Shown in pieces: positions 10,288-18,714 of a stretch of 56,019 nt of DNA (its first letter is position 1; each line of letters begins with the position of its first letter). The notes under the pieces are model-generated. The model made no database searches, had not been told where the DNA came from, and saw only the letters and a list, made by a program, of their open reading frames with translations. The stretch spans positions 1 through 56,019 of the forward strand of contig JADLHW010000074.1 of assembly GCA_020848615.1 (NCBI GenBank), read 5' to 3'. The position numbers were made by a program, and so were the translations under genes. The DNA is from Thermoleophilia bacterium (lineage in GTDB: Bacteria > Actinomycetota > Thermoleophilia > Miltoncostaeales > Miltoncostaeaceae).

Positions 10288-10557
10288 TCACGATGCGAGC
10301 AGGCGGGCGACGCCCTCGGGCCCGGCGCGCAGCAGGGCCGCCGAGCGGCGCGCGTCGCGGGCCTGCTCGCGGAACCGGCGCTCGCCGAGCTGGTCCCCCT
10401 GGGCGCGGCAGGCCTCGGCCTCGAGCTCGGCGTCGTCCGCCATGTGGTCCAGGCGGCGCGCCATCTTCTCGTTGCGGCCCACGCGCCGCCGCGGCTCGGG
10501 GTCGGGGCGCCGGCCCGCGAAGAGCGTGAGCTGCGTGTTGTCGGCGGCCTCGAACAT
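10288..10557 (-). CDS. Small charged helical hypothetical protein
   Basis: An 89-residue basic and acidic protein rich in Arg, Glu and Ala, predicted mostly helical (MARRLDHMADDAELEAEACR region). It has no recognisable domain. The start is uncertain. ATG 10557 (MFEAADNTQLTLF) is preceded at 9 bases by TACGGT, a plausible -10 for a near-leaderless mRNA. A GTG at 10596 would add 13 residues but has no ribosome binding site. The coding frame is supported by codon bias and by the hairpin at its end. Confidence 0.55.
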   Translation of the reverse strand: MFEAADNTQLTLFAGRRPDPEPRRRVGRNEKMARRLDHMADDAELEAEACRAQGDQLGERRFREQARDARRSAALLRAGPEGVARLLAS

Positions 10558-10653
10558 GTGTTCGTTACCGTACCGCCCCCACCGGACGGCATCCACGCCC
10601 CGGCGGTGAACATCCGGCCATGTCCCGGATGACCGGGCCCCGGACCCCGCTCC

Positions 10654-11349
10654 TCAGCGGGTGCCGGTCACCGTGACCTCGCCCCTGCCGGACGAGGCGA
10701 TGAGCTCCCGCGGCGACGCCGCGTCGGCGGTGATGCCCGTCACGGTCTCCCCGCCCTGCGTGCTGTCGGCGGTGAGCCGGTAGGTCCCCGCGGGCACCGT
10801 GAGCCGCACGTCGCTGGTCTCGCTCCTCGCCAGGACCCGGTCGGGCCGGGCCGTGAGCCGGGCCGTGATGGTGCCGGTCACCGAGCGGGTCTCCAGCGTC
10901 GGCGGCGCGCCGCGGACCGTGACGTCGCCGTCCTCGGACAGCACGCTCATGGGGCCGTCGATGCCGTCCACCGCCATGTGCCCGCGCACGGCCTTGACGT
11001 CGAGCTGCGCCGTGGACGGCACCGTGAGGACGATGTCGGAGCTGCACGACACCAGCGACAGCGTGGGGCAGGTGACCCTCACCCGCAGGGTGCCCTCCTC
11101 GAGGGTGGCGGTCACGTCCGGCCGCACGACGACCCAGCGGTCGTGGGCGGTGAGCTCGGCGCCGGACGCGGCGCCCGCCCGGATCGCCACGGCGCCCCGC
11201 TCCGACAGGAGCTCGACCTTCCGCACCTCGCCCTGCACGCGCTGCGTGCGGGTGCCCTCCCGGCCCAGGACCGCCACGAGCACGGCGCCCACCACGAACA
11301 CACCCACCACCACGGCGGCGACGATGAGCAGGGCGCGGACCTTTCCCAC
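10654..11349 (-). CDS. Membrane-anchored DUF4097-like beta-helix protein
   Basis: A 231-residue protein with one N-terminal membrane anchor (about 5-29, VRALLIVAAVVVGVFVVGAV) and an extracytoplasmic domain of short repeating strands. These strands (LDVKAVRGHMAVDGIDGPMSV, DGDVTVRGAP, LETRSVTGTITARL, ASSGRGEVTVTGTR) are the DUF4097-type right-handed repeat. Two cysteines (in TCPTLSLVSCSS) could form a disulfide outside the cell. The start is GTG. It begins 10 bases after the AI-2E-family gene, so they form an operon. The function is unknown; family members often accompany envelope-stress genes. Confidence 0.78.
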   Translation of the reverse strand: MGKVRALLIVAAVVVGVFVVGAVLVAVLGREGTRTQRVQGEVRKVELLSERGAVAIRAGAASGAELTAHDRWVVVRPDVTATLEEGTLRVRVTCPTLSLVSCSSDIVLTVPSTAQLDVKAVRGHMAVDGIDGPMSVLSEDGDVTVRGAPPTLETRSVTGTITARLTARPDRVLARSETSDVRLTVPAGTYRLTADSTQGGETVTGITADAASPRELIASSGRGEVTVTGTR

Positions 11350-11359
11350 GCCCGGCAGG

Positions 11360-12535
11360 TTACGCGGGCGCGTCCGCTCCGGCCGCGGGATCCTGGCCGC
11401 CGGGGACGGGCGTCACGGTCCCGGCGGGCGGCTCGATGATGAGGTCCCGGCGGCGGCGCTCCGCCGCCCAGTCCTGCACCACGACCTGCACGATGCCGGC
11501 CACGGGAATCGCCACCAGCGCCCCGGTGATGCCGAGCACCTGGCTGCCCACCAGCACGGCGATGATGATCCACAGCGGGTTGAGCTGCACCGTGCGGCGG
11601 TGGATGAGCGGCTGCACCAGGTTGTTCTCGATCTGCTGGTAGACGGCGAGGAACACCAGCGCCGCCACGCCCTGCGCCCACCCCTGGAAGAACGACACGG
11701 TGACGTACGGCACCGCCCCGAGGGTCGCGCCCACCAGGGGGATGAACGCCATGAGCGCCACCCACAGGGCGAGCACCGGGATGTAGGGCACGCCGGCGGC
11801 CCACATGAACAGGGCCGCCGCGGTCGCCCCGCACATCGCCACCAGCAGCACGCCCACCACGTAGCCGGCGATGACCTTGTACATGCCGTCCATCACCGAG
11901 GTCACGCGCATGTGGGAATCGCCGTGGAACTGCGCCTCCACCCAGGCGCGCAGCCGCGGGCCGTAGAGGCTCAGCAGGAAGCAGATGACCGCGATGCTCA
12001 CCAGGGCCACCAGGCCGTTCACCACCCGGGAGGCCGCGTCCACCGCGACGTTCGGGCCGGCGATGGTCCCGACCACGTCGGTCGCGCGGTCCTTCACCTG
12101 GGCGAGCACGTTGTACTCGCGGTCCAGGTCCTGGATGAACCGCGACCGCTGGGCCCGGTCGATGTATCCGGGGATCGCCTCCACCAGGCCGGTCGCGGCG
12201 TCGACCAGGGGCGGGATGAACACCAGGGACGCGCCGGCGAGGGCCGAGGTGCCCAGCAGGTACACCACGCCGATGGCGGCGCCCCGGCGGAGGCGGGCCC
12301 GGCGCACCAGGAGCTCCACCAGGGGGTTGATCGCCACCGCGAGGAACGCGGCGATCGCGATCCACTGGATCACCGAGCGGCTCACCCACAGGATCCAGAT
12401 GAGCACGAAGAGGCCCAGCAGGGTCAGGAAGACCCGGGCCACGGCGGCGCTCGACCAGCCGTCACCCGGCCGGGAGCGCAGACCGTCGGTGACTGCCTGC
12501 ACCGCGCGGGTGGTCCTCGTGGCGTCGGCAGCCAT
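11360..12535 (-). CDS. AI-2E family (PF01594) membrane protein
   Basis: A 391-residue polytopic membrane protein of the AI-2E transporter-like family (YdiK/TqsA/PerM relatives), with roughly eight helices. Characteristic stretches are the N-terminal pair of helices, a central cytoplasmic segment (about 110-175), and the C-terminal block with ALMAFIPLVGATLGAVP, QQIENNLVQPLIHRR and LWIIIAVLVGSQVLGI. The real substrate of most members is unknown, and some act as ion/proton antiporters, so the name should not be read as proof of autoinducer export. ATG 12535 starts just ahead of the first well-formed segment. It is followed at 10 bases by the DUF4097-like gene. Confidence 0.9.
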   Translation of the reverse strand: MAADATRTTRAVQAVTDGLRSRPGDGWSSAAVARVFLTLLGLFVLIWILWVSRSVIQWIAIAAFLAVAINPLVELLVRRARLRRGAAIGVVYLLGTSALAGASLVFIPPLVDAATGLVEAIPGYIDRAQRSRFIQDLDREYNVLAQVKDRATDVVGTIAGPNVAVDAASRVVNGLVALVSIAVICFLLSLYGPRLRAWVEAQFHGDSHMRVTSVMDGMYKVIAGYVVGVLLVAMCGATAAALFMWAAGVPYIPVLALWVALMAFIPLVGATLGAVPYVTVSFFQGWAQGVAALVFLAVYQQIENNLVQPLIHRRTVQLNPLWIIIAVLVGSQVLGITGALVAIPVAGIVQVVVQDWAAERRRRDLIIEPPAGTVTPVPGGQDPAAGADAPA

Positions 12536-12578
12536 GCACTGCCGATTCGCCGCGCGCGGCGGCGGTCCTGCGCGGCAC

Positions 12579-12612
12579 GGGTGGGCGGCGGGCGCGTGCC
12601 CGCCGCCCACCC
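12579..12612 (-). terminator. Strong hairpin after cheW
   Basis: A 15-base-pair stem, GGGTGGGCGGCGGGC with GCCCGCCGCCCACCC around a GCGT loop, sits 7 bases past the cheW stop and before the AI-2E gene. There is no U-tract, but this is the most stable hairpin between the two genes and probably separates the transcripts. Confidence 0.65.
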
Positions 12613-12619
12613 GGACCGG

Positions 12620-13075
12620 TCAGTACATGAGGCCGGCGTTCGCCCCGAACAGCTTCGGCATGTTGAGGATCACCAGCAGGCGGCCATCGAGCTTGGCCAC
12701 GGCGTCCAGGTACTCGGCGTCGCCGGCGCCCTCCGGCGGGGCCTCGCACTGGTCGGAGGCCACGGACAGGACCTCCTTCACCTCGTCGACGATCACGCCG
12801 ACGGTGGTGTCCTCGAGCTCGACGATGACGATCTTCGACTCGGCGGGCCGCTCGCCCATCGAGGCGAAGCGCGCGCGCAGGTCGACCACGGGGATGATGC
12901 GGCCACGCAGGTTGATCACGCCCTCCACGCCGTGCGGCGACCCGGGGATCGGACGCGGCTCGGTGTAGCGGATGATCTCCTGGACCAGCTTGATCGGCAC
13001 GCCGTACTCCTCCGCACCCAGCGTGAAGACGACGAGCTGGTGGGCCTGCGGATCGGTCGCGATGTCGGTGCTCAT
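12620..13075 (-). CDS. cheW: CheW-type chemotaxis coupling protein
   Basis: A 151-residue CheW, the adaptor that joins chemoreceptors to the histidine kinase CheA. The full domain is visible: LVVFTLGAEEYGVPI at the start, then QEIIRYTEPRPIPGSPHGVEG, INLRGRIIPVVDLR and IVIVELEDTTVGVIVDEV. The C-terminus ILNMPKLFGAN is also typical. The length and layout are standard. It stands alone here: no CheA, receptor or flagellar gene is in the window, so its partners must be elsewhere. It is divergent from the TPP riboswitch operon and closed by a strong hairpin. Confidence 0.94.
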   Translation of the reverse strand: MSTDIATDPQAHQLVVFTLGAEEYGVPIKLVQEIIRYTEPRPIPGSPHGVEGVINLRGRIIPVVDLRARFASMGERPAESKIVIVELEDTTVGVIVDEVKEVLSVASDQCEAPPEGAGDAEYLDAVAKLDGRLLVILNMPKLFGANAGLMY

Positions 13076-13203
13076 GTGGCTCCTCAGGGGTCTGTTGCGC
13101 CCGGGCCGTGTCGTCAGGGCGGGGGAAGGGCGCGGCTGTCCTCCCCTTCGGCACCCCGGACGGCGCGCATTAGCGGCGTGACGGTTCCCCGGCTGGTACC
13201 CTC

Positions 13204-13299
13204 GGCGGCGCAGGGGAGCCGCATTCGCGGCTGAGAGGAGGCGCTCCGGCCTCGACCCTTTGAACCTGATCTGGGTAATGCCAGCGAAGGGAGGAACCC
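13204..13299 (+). ncRNA. TPP riboswitch (thi element)
   Basis: The conserved core is plain: CTGAGAGGAGGC near 13231, then CCTTTGAACCTGATCTGG and GTAATGCCAGCGAAGGGA (13258-13292). These are the P2/J3-2 and P4/P5 signature blocks of the thiamine-pyrophosphate aptamer. The last bases (AAGGGAGGA) double as the ribosome binding site of thiL, 12 bases before its ATG. Ligand binding would therefore be expected to hide the site and lower translation. A TACCCT box at 13197-13202 may be the promoter -10. Confidence 0.96.
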
Positions 13300-13305
13300 G
13301 GGCTC

Positions 13306-14256
13306 ATGTCCGAGGCGTCGCTCATCGCGCACATCGCGGCCATCGCCGCCGTCCGCCCCGGCGTGTCCGTCGGCATCGGCGACGATGCCGCGGTGCTCAC
13401 CGGCGATCCCGCCGTGGTGCTCGCCCACGACATGGTCGTGCAGGACGTGCACTTCCGGCTGGCCACCGCCGGACCGCGGGACATCGGGCACAAGGCCCTC
13501 GCCGTGAACCTCTCGGACGTCGCGGCGATGGGGGCGTCCCCGGTCGCCGCGCTGGTGGGGATCGGCGTGCCGCGGGGCGTAACGCCGCGCTTCGTGGAGG
13601 AGGTCTACGAGGGCATGGAGGAGCTGGCGGGCGCCTGGGGCTGCACGATCGCGGGTGGCGACACCATCTCCGCGTCCGAGCTGGTGCTGGGCGTGACCGC
13701 GGTGGGCCGCATGGCACCGGGCATCGCCCCGGTGCTGCGCTCGGGGGCCCGCCCGGGCGACGTGCTGTGGGTCAACGGGGCCCTCGGCGCCTCCGCGGCC
13801 GGCCTGTGCCTCCTGGAGGACCGCTCCCTGCGGGTTCCCGCCGGCGTGCGCGACGCCCTCGTGGCCGCCCACCTGCGCCCGGTGCCGCGGGTGCGCGAGG
13901 GCATCGCCCTGGCCGCCGCCGGCACCCGCGCGATGCTCGACTGCTCGGACGGCCTCGCCATCGACGCGTCGCGGCTCGCCGCGGCGTCCCGCGTGCGCGT
14001 GGTGCTGGAGCTGGACCGGGTGCCGGTCGCACCCGGCGTGGCCGCGGTGGCCGCCGCGCTGGGCGTGCCCGCCGACGTGTTCGCCGCGACCGGCGGCGAG
14101 GACTACGCGCTGGTCGTCGCCGCCCCGCCCGGGTTCGCCCCGGGCTGCGCGCTGGTCCCCGTGGGCCGCGTGGAGGCCGGCGACGGGCTGGTGGTGACCC
14201 GCGGCGGGGTGCCCGTCGTCCTCGAGCGCCTGGGCTGGGACCACGATGTCGGCTGA
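13306..14256 (+). CDS. thiL: Thiamine-monophosphate kinase ThiL
   Basis: A 316-residue kinase that makes thiamine pyrophosphate from thiamine monophosphate with ATP, the last step of the pathway, in the cytoplasm. It has the PurM-like fold, with the metal and nucleotide motif GIGDDAAVL (23-31), HDMVVQDVHF, LAVNLSDVAAMGA and LDCSDGLAIDASRLA, the standard ThiL landmarks. The ATG follows directly on the riboswitch. The gene overlaps the next one by 11 bases. Sitting first behind a TPP riboswitch and ahead of a precursor importer, it should be switched off when TPP is plentiful. Confidence 0.96.
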   Translation: MSEASLIAHIAAIAAVRPGVSVGIGDDAAVLTGDPAVVLAHDMVVQDVHFRLATAGPRDIGHKALAVNLSDVAAMGASPVAALVGIGVPRGVTPRFVEEVYEGMEELAGAWGCTIAGGDTISASELVLGVTAVGRMAPGIAPVLRSGARPGDVLWVNGALGASAAGLCLLEDRSLRVPAGVRDALVAAHLRPVPRVREGIALAAAGTRAMLDCSDGLAIDASRLAAASRVRVVLELDRVPVAPGVAAVAAALGVPADVFAATGGEDYALVVAAPPGFAPGCALVPVGRVEAGDGLVVTRGGVPVVLERLGWDHDVG

Positions 14257-14992
14257 GCTCGCCCTGCGCGGCCTGGTGCTGGGCCGCGGCGAGGTGGCCG
14301 TGCTCGCCGGCGTGGACCTCACGGTGGCGCCCGGCGAGGTCGTCGCCCTGGTCGGCCCGTCCGGGTGCGGCAAGAGCACCCTCCTGGACGTCGCCGCCGG
14401 CCTCGTCCCCCCGGACGCCGGCGAGGTGCGGCTGGACGGCGGGCCCGCCCCGGATCGCCCGGGGCGCCTCGCGCTCATGCCGCAGGGCGACTCGCTGCTG
14501 CCGTGGCGCACGCTGGCGGACAACGTCGCGGTGGGCGCGCGCCTGGCGGGCGTCCCGGACGCCGCGGCGCGCGCGCGGGAGGCCGTCACCCGGTACGGGC
14601 TCGCCGGGTTCGAGGACCACTACCCCCATGCCCTGTCGGGCGGGATGCGGCAGCGGGCGGCCCTCGCCCGCACCGCTCTCGCCGGACGGCCGGTGTGGCT
14701 GCTGGACGAGCCGTTCGGTGCCCTGGACGCCCTCACCCGCGCCGAGCTGCACGCCGAGGTCGCCGACGTGTGGGCGCGCCTGCGGCCCACGGTGCTGCTG
14801 GTGACCCACGACCCCGACGAGGCCGCCGTGCTCGCGGACCGGGTGCTGGTGAGCGGCCCCCGGCCGATGGGCCGGCTCGTGGAGGTCGCCGTCCCGGAGG
14901 CCCGGCCGCGCACGCCGGCGGCCCGTGCCGCCGTGCGGGAGCACGTCATGGACGCGCTGCGGGCACAGCACGCCGTGGGGCGCACGGCGTGA
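14246..14992 (+). CDS. ABC importer ATPase, thiamine-precursor type
   Basis: A 248-residue nucleotide-binding subunit. It has Walker A GPSGCGKST (near 38-46), a Q-loop MPQGDSLLPW, signature LSGGMRQRAALAR and Walker B VWLLDEPFGALD. The sequence style is that of the SsuB/TauB/ThiZ group, which energises import by nitrate, sulfonate or pyrimidine permeases. Because it lies in a TPP-riboswitch operon with an NMT1/THI5-like binding protein, the ThiZ role (uptake of a hydroxymethylpyrimidine precursor) is the best inference. It overlaps thiL by 11 bases and the permease by 4. Confidence 0.93.
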   Translation: MSAELALRGLVLGRGEVAVLAGVDLTVAPGEVVALVGPSGCGKSTLLDVAAGLVPPDAGEVRLDGGPAPDRPGRLALMPQGDSLLPWRTLADNVAVGARLAGVPDAAARAREAVTRYGLAGFEDHYPHALSGGMRQRAALARTALAGRPVWLLDEPFGALDALTRAELHAEVADVWARLRPTVLLVTHDPDEAAVLADRVLVSGPRPMGRLVEVAVPEARPRTPAARAAVREHVMDALRAQHAVGRTA

Positions 14993-15765
14993 GCCGGGCG
15001 TGGCGCCGCCTGGCACTCCCCGTGCTGCCGCTGGGCGGGCTGCTGGCCTGGCAGGCGGTGATCTGGCTGGAGCGTCCCCGGGACTGGCTGCTGCCGTCGC
15101 CCGGAGCCGTGTGGTGGGCGGCGTGGGACCACCGCGACCGCCTGTGGTTCCACGCCCGGGCCACGCTCACCGAGACGCTGGTGGGGCTGGGCATCGCCCT
15201 CGCCGCGGGGCTCGTGCTGGCCGCCGGGATCGCGGCCAGCCGGGCGCTGGAGGCCGCGGTGTACCCGTGGGTGGTCGCCAGCCAGGCCGTGCCGATCCTG
15301 TCGCTGGCCCCGGTGATGGCCGTGTGGCTCGACTACACCCTCACCCAGATCATCGTCGCCGCCCTGCTGTGCGTGTTCCCGGTGATCGTGACCGCCGTGG
15401 ACGGCCTGCGCGGCGGCGACGCCACCCTCGCGCGCACGGTCCGCACCCTCGGCGCCTCGCGTGGCTGGACGTGGTGGCACGTCACCGTGCCCGCCGCGCT
15501 GCCGTCGCTGTTCTCGGGCCTCAAGCTCGCCGCGGTGTTCGCGGTCACCGGCGCCGTGGTGGCCGAGTACGTCGGCGCCGACCGCGGCCTGGGCTACCTC
15601 ACCGAGATCTCCACCGCCCAGTTCGAGACGGCGCTCGCCATGGCCGCCATCGCCGTCCTGGGCCTCATCGGCGTCCTGCTGTTCCTCCTGGTGGCGCTCG
15701 CCGAGCGCCTCGCGCTGCCGCACCGGCACCGCGCAACCCGACCCACATGGAGCACCCACACGTGA
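14989..15765 (+). CDS. ABC importer permease, thiamine-precursor type
   Basis: A 258-residue inner-membrane permease with about six helices of the BPD_transp_1 family. The EAA-like loop that contacts the ATPase is visible as RTLGASRGWTWWHVTVPAALPSLFSGLK. The GTG start overlaps the ATPase stop (GTGA), ruling out the longer upstream frame. The closest style is SsuC/ThiX. Together with its neighbours it forms a complete importer. Its stop TGA overlaps the ATG of the binding protein (TGATG). Confidence 0.92.
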   Translation: MSRAWRRLALPVLPLGGLLAWQAVIWLERPRDWLLPSPGAVWWAAWDHRDRLWFHARATLTETLVGLGIALAAGLVLAAGIAASRALEAAVYPWVVASQAVPILSLAPVMAVWLDYTLTQIIVAALLCVFPVIVTAVDGLRGGDATLARTVRTLGASRGWTWWHVTVPAALPSLFSGLKLAAVFAVTGAVVAEYVGADRGLGYLTEISTAQFETALAMAAIAVLGLIGVLLFLLVALAERLALPHRHRATRPTWSTHT

Positions 15766-16772
15766 TGCGACGCGTCCTCGCACTGGTCCTGTCCCTCGCC
15801 GCCGCCGGGCTGCTGGTCGCCGGCTGCGGCGACGACGGGACCGCCGAACCCACCTCCACCGGCTCCACGAGCTCCGCCGAGGTGATCCTCGACTGGTACC
15901 CGAACGCCGACCACGCCGGCCTCGTCGGCGCCGTCTCGGAGGGGTTCTTCACCCGGCGCGGCCTGACGGTCACCACCATCGTCCCCACCGACCCGGCCGC
16001 CGCCCTGAAGCAGGTGGCCGCCGGGAAGGCGCCGTTCGCGCTGTCCTACGCCCCCGAGGTGATCATCGCCCGCAACAGGGGCGTCCCCGTGGTCGCGGTC
16101 GCCGCGGTCGTGACGGCGCCCCTGAACAGCGTGATCGCCCGCGCCGACCGGGGCATCACGCGGCCGAGGGACCTGGAGGGCAGGACGGTCGGCGCCGCCG
16201 GGGTGCCGTCGGACCGCGCCCTGCTGGACACCATCGTGCGGGCCGACGGCGGCGATCCCGCCAAGGTGCGCCTGCGGAACGTGGGGTACGACCTGTCCCC
16301 CGCGCTCGCCGCCGGGAAGGTTGACGCCGTCATCGGCGCCTACTGGAACATCGAGGGCCCGGAGCTCGAGGCCAAGGGCGTGCGCCTGAGCATCCTGCGG
16401 CTGGAGGAGCACGGCGTCCCCGCCTACGACGAGCTGGTGGTCGTGACCTCCGACGAGGTCATCGAGAACGACCCGCGGCTGGTCCGCGACTTCCTGGCGG
16501 GGCTCGCAGAGGGCCAGGCGTGGGCGCGGGCGAACCCGTCCGCCGCCGTGGACGCGCTCCGGAAGGCCAACCCGGACCTGAACGCCGCCACCCTGCCCGA
16601 GCAGGTGCGGCTCACGGTCCCGCTGTTCGCCTCGGAGGGCGTGCGCCCCATCGACATCCTGCCGGCCAAGTGGGCCAAGCTCGGCGTCTGGATGCTGCAC
16701 GAGGGGCTCCTGGAGGACTCCGACGAGAACCTCCGCAACTCGGTGAACGACGGGTTCGTGCCCCCGGCCTGA
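15765..16772 (+). CDS. NMT1/THI5-like substrate-binding lipoprotein
   Basis: A 335-residue exported lipoprotein. The signal sequence ends in the lipobox LLVAGC, so the mature protein is tethered by a lipid-modified Cys. The body is a two-lobed periplasmic-binding fold of the NMT1/THI5 (ThiY, SsuA) type: LDWYPNADHAGLVGAVSEGFF at the start, AGKAPFALSYAPEVIIAR, then DLEGRTVGAAG. These binding proteins usually deliver pyrimidine thiamine precursors when in thi operons. ATG 15765, GTG 15762 and ATG 15747 are all in frame. A GGAG at 15749 favours the first two, and the ATG overlaps the permease stop. It ends the riboswitch operon, facing ftsH. Confidence 0.93.
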   Translation: MRRVLALVLSLAAAGLLVAGCGDDGTAEPTSTGSTSSAEVILDWYPNADHAGLVGAVSEGFFTRRGLTVTTIVPTDPAAALKQVAAGKAPFALSYAPEVIIARNRGVPVVAVAAVVTAPLNSVIARADRGITRPRDLEGRTVGAAGVPSDRALLDTIVRADGGDPAKVRLRNVGYDLSPALAAGKVDAVIGAYWNIEGPELEAKGVRLSILRLEEHGVPAYDELVVVTSDEVIENDPRLVRDFLAGLAEGQAWARANPSAAVDALRKANPDLNAATLPEQVRLTVPLFASEGVRPIDILPAKWAKLGVWMLHEGLLEDSDENLRNSVNDGFVPPA

Positions 16773-16790
16773 CCCTCCCCGGCGGGGCGG

Positions 16791-18614
16791 CTACGCCAGC
16801 GGCGCCAGGCGCTCCGCCCCGGGACGGGGCCCGAACAGCTCCGCCAGCTCGTCGCGCTCCAGGGCCTCGGCGTCCAGGAGCCGGCGGGCCCCGGACTCCA
16901 GGAGCTCCCGGTGCCGGCCGAGCAGCGCCGTGGCCTCCCGGAACGCCTGGCGCACCAGGTCCTGCGCGGCCCGCTCGACGTCCTCCGCCGAGCGGTCGCC
17001 CCCGGCGGCCGGCAGCCCCACCAGCAGGCTCTCCTCGGTGCCGCCGCGGGCCATCGCCATCTCCCCCGCCATCCGGCGGGCGAGGGCCGCGGCCCGGTTG
17101 AGGTCGTCGGCGGCGCCGCTGGTGAACTCCCCGAACACCAGCTCCTCCGCCGCGCGGCCGGCGAGCATCATCGCCATCCGCTCCATGCACTCGGTGCGGG
17201 TGGCGAGGAACCGGTCCTCGGTGGGCAGCAGGATCGTCACGCCGAGTGCCTGGCCCTGCGGGATCACGGTGACGCGCTCCACCGGGTCGCAGGTGGGCGA
17301 CAGGTGCCCCACCAGGGCGTGGCCCATCTCGTGGTACGCCACCAGGCGGCGCTCCTCGTCGCTCATCACGCGGCTGCGGCGCTCCGGGCCGGCGGCCAGG
17401 CGCATGAGCGCGCGGCGGAACTGCGGCAGGCCGATGTCCGCGCGGCCCTCGCGGGCGGCCTCGAACGCCGCCTCGTTGCACAGGGCCGCCAGGTCGGCGC
17501 CCGCCAGGCCCGCGGTCATGGCGGCCACCTCGACCGGGTCGGCCTCCGGCGCCACCGGGCGGCCCCGCAGGTGGACGTCGAGGATCTCCCGGCGGGCCGC
17601 GCGGTCCGGCAGCCCCACCGCGATCTTGCGGTCGAACCGGCCGGAGCGCACCAGCGCGGGGTCGAGCTCGTCCAGCCGGTTCGTGGAGGCGAGCACCACG
17701 ACGGGCTTGGAGGGGTCGGTGCGGAAGCCGTCCATCTCGCTGAGGAGCTGGTCGAGGGTCTGCTCGCGCTCCCCGTTGGCCGAATGGCCGGTGCGGCGCC
17801 CGCCGACCGCGTCGATCTCATCGATGTAGACCACCGCCGGGGCGGCCTTGCGCGCCGCCGCGAACAGGGCGCGGATGCGCCGCGAACCCAGGCCGGCGTA
17901 CACCTCCACGAACTCCGAGCCGGACACCGAGAAGAACGGCACGCCCGCCTCCCCGGCGACCGCCCGCGCCAGCAGCGTCTTCCCGGTGCCGGGCGGGCCG
18001 TGCAGGATCACGCCCTTGGGGAGCTGGGCGCCCAGGCGCTCGTACGGAGCCGGGTTGCGCAGCACGTCGGCGATCTCGGCCACGTCGTCGCGGATCTCGT
18101 CGATGCCGGCGACGTCGGTGAAGCGCGTCACGGACCGCACGGGCTTGAGGCGGTTCTTGAAGCGCGCCCCGCCCATCGCCCGCAGCGCGACGGCGGAGAC
18201 CGCCACCAGCGCGGCCAGCAGGATCATGGGGCCCCAGGTCTGCATCCAGTCGCCGATCGAGAAGGGCTGCTCGATGGGTCCGCCGAGGTCCGTCGCGACC
18301 GCGCGGGGCCGCTCGATGGTGAGCGGCACGTGCCCGCGCCGGGCGGCGGCCACCACGTCGTCGGACAGCTGCGAGGTGACCTCGGCGATGAGGTGCAGCT
18401 TCCCGGCCCGGATGTGGAGCTCCAGGGACCCGTCGGGACCCACCAGCGTCGCCGAGTCGGCGCGGCCCGCCGCCAGGCGGTCCAGCGCCGTGGAGATCGG
18501 CACGGGACGGATGGGGCTGTCGGTGGCGTCGGTGGCGGCCGCCGCGACGCCGGCCGTCAGCAGGACGGCGAGCATCGGCAGCAGCATCAGGGCATGGAGG
18601 ATCCGTTTGGGCAT
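16791..18614 (-). CDS. ftsH: FtsH-type membrane AAA+ zinc protease
   Basis: A 607-residue ATP-dependent protease that extracts and degrades membrane and short-lived proteins. In order: an N-terminal helix or signal anchor (6-27), an extracytoplasmic domain, a second helix (about 129-147), AAA+ Walker A GPPGTGKT (206-213), Walker B VVYIDEIDAV (261-270), the SRH region STNRLDELDPALVRSGRFDRK, and zinc site HEMGH (428-432). The pore loop reads FVEVYAGLG, with Tyr where FtsH proteins usually have Phe (MFVG). The C-terminus lacks the long acidic tail of some homologs. It is divergent from the small zincin gene and converges on the thi operon. It may be one of several FtsH paralogs. Confidence 0.95.
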   Translation of the reverse strand: MPKRILHALMLLPMLAVLLTAGVAAAATDATDSPIRPVPISTALDRLAAGRADSATLVGPDGSLELHIRAGKLHLIAEVTSQLSDDVVAAARRGHVPLTIERPRAVATDLGGPIEQPFSIGDWMQTWGPMILLAALVAVSAVALRAMGGARFKNRLKPVRSVTRFTDVAGIDEIRDDVAEIADVLRNPAPYERLGAQLPKGVILHGPPGTGKTLLARAVAGEAGVPFFSVSGSEFVEVYAGLGSRRIRALFAAARKAAPAVVYIDEIDAVGGRRTGHSANGEREQTLDQLLSEMDGFRTDPSKPVVVLASTNRLDELDPALVRSGRFDRKIAVGLPDRAARREILDVHLRGRPVAPEADPVEVAAMTAGLAGADLAALCNEAAFEAAREGRADIGLPQFRRALMRLAAGPERRSRVMSDEERRLVAYHEMGHALVGHLSPTCDPVERVTVIPQGQALGVTILLPTEDRFLATRTECMERMAMMLAGRAAEELVFGEFTSGAADDLNRAAALARRMAGEMAMARGGTEESLLVGLPAAGGDRSAEDVERAAQDLVRQAFREATALLGRHRELLESGARRLLDAEALERDELAELFGPRPGAERLAPLA

Positions 18615-18701
18615 GGATCCAGAAAACCGCACGGCCGGTGCGGCGGGCCACCGCCATGCGGACGGCGCCCACCGCCCGACCGGGTAGGGGCGGCGCGCCG
18701 C

Positions 18702-18707
18702 TACGAT
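18702..18707 (+). promoter_or_regulatory. -10 box of a probably leaderless gene
   Basis: TACGAT ends 7 bases before the GTG at 18715. That spacing puts the transcription start on or next to the start codon, and no ribosome binding site is present. Confidence 0.6.
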
Positions 18708-18714
18708 CACGTGC

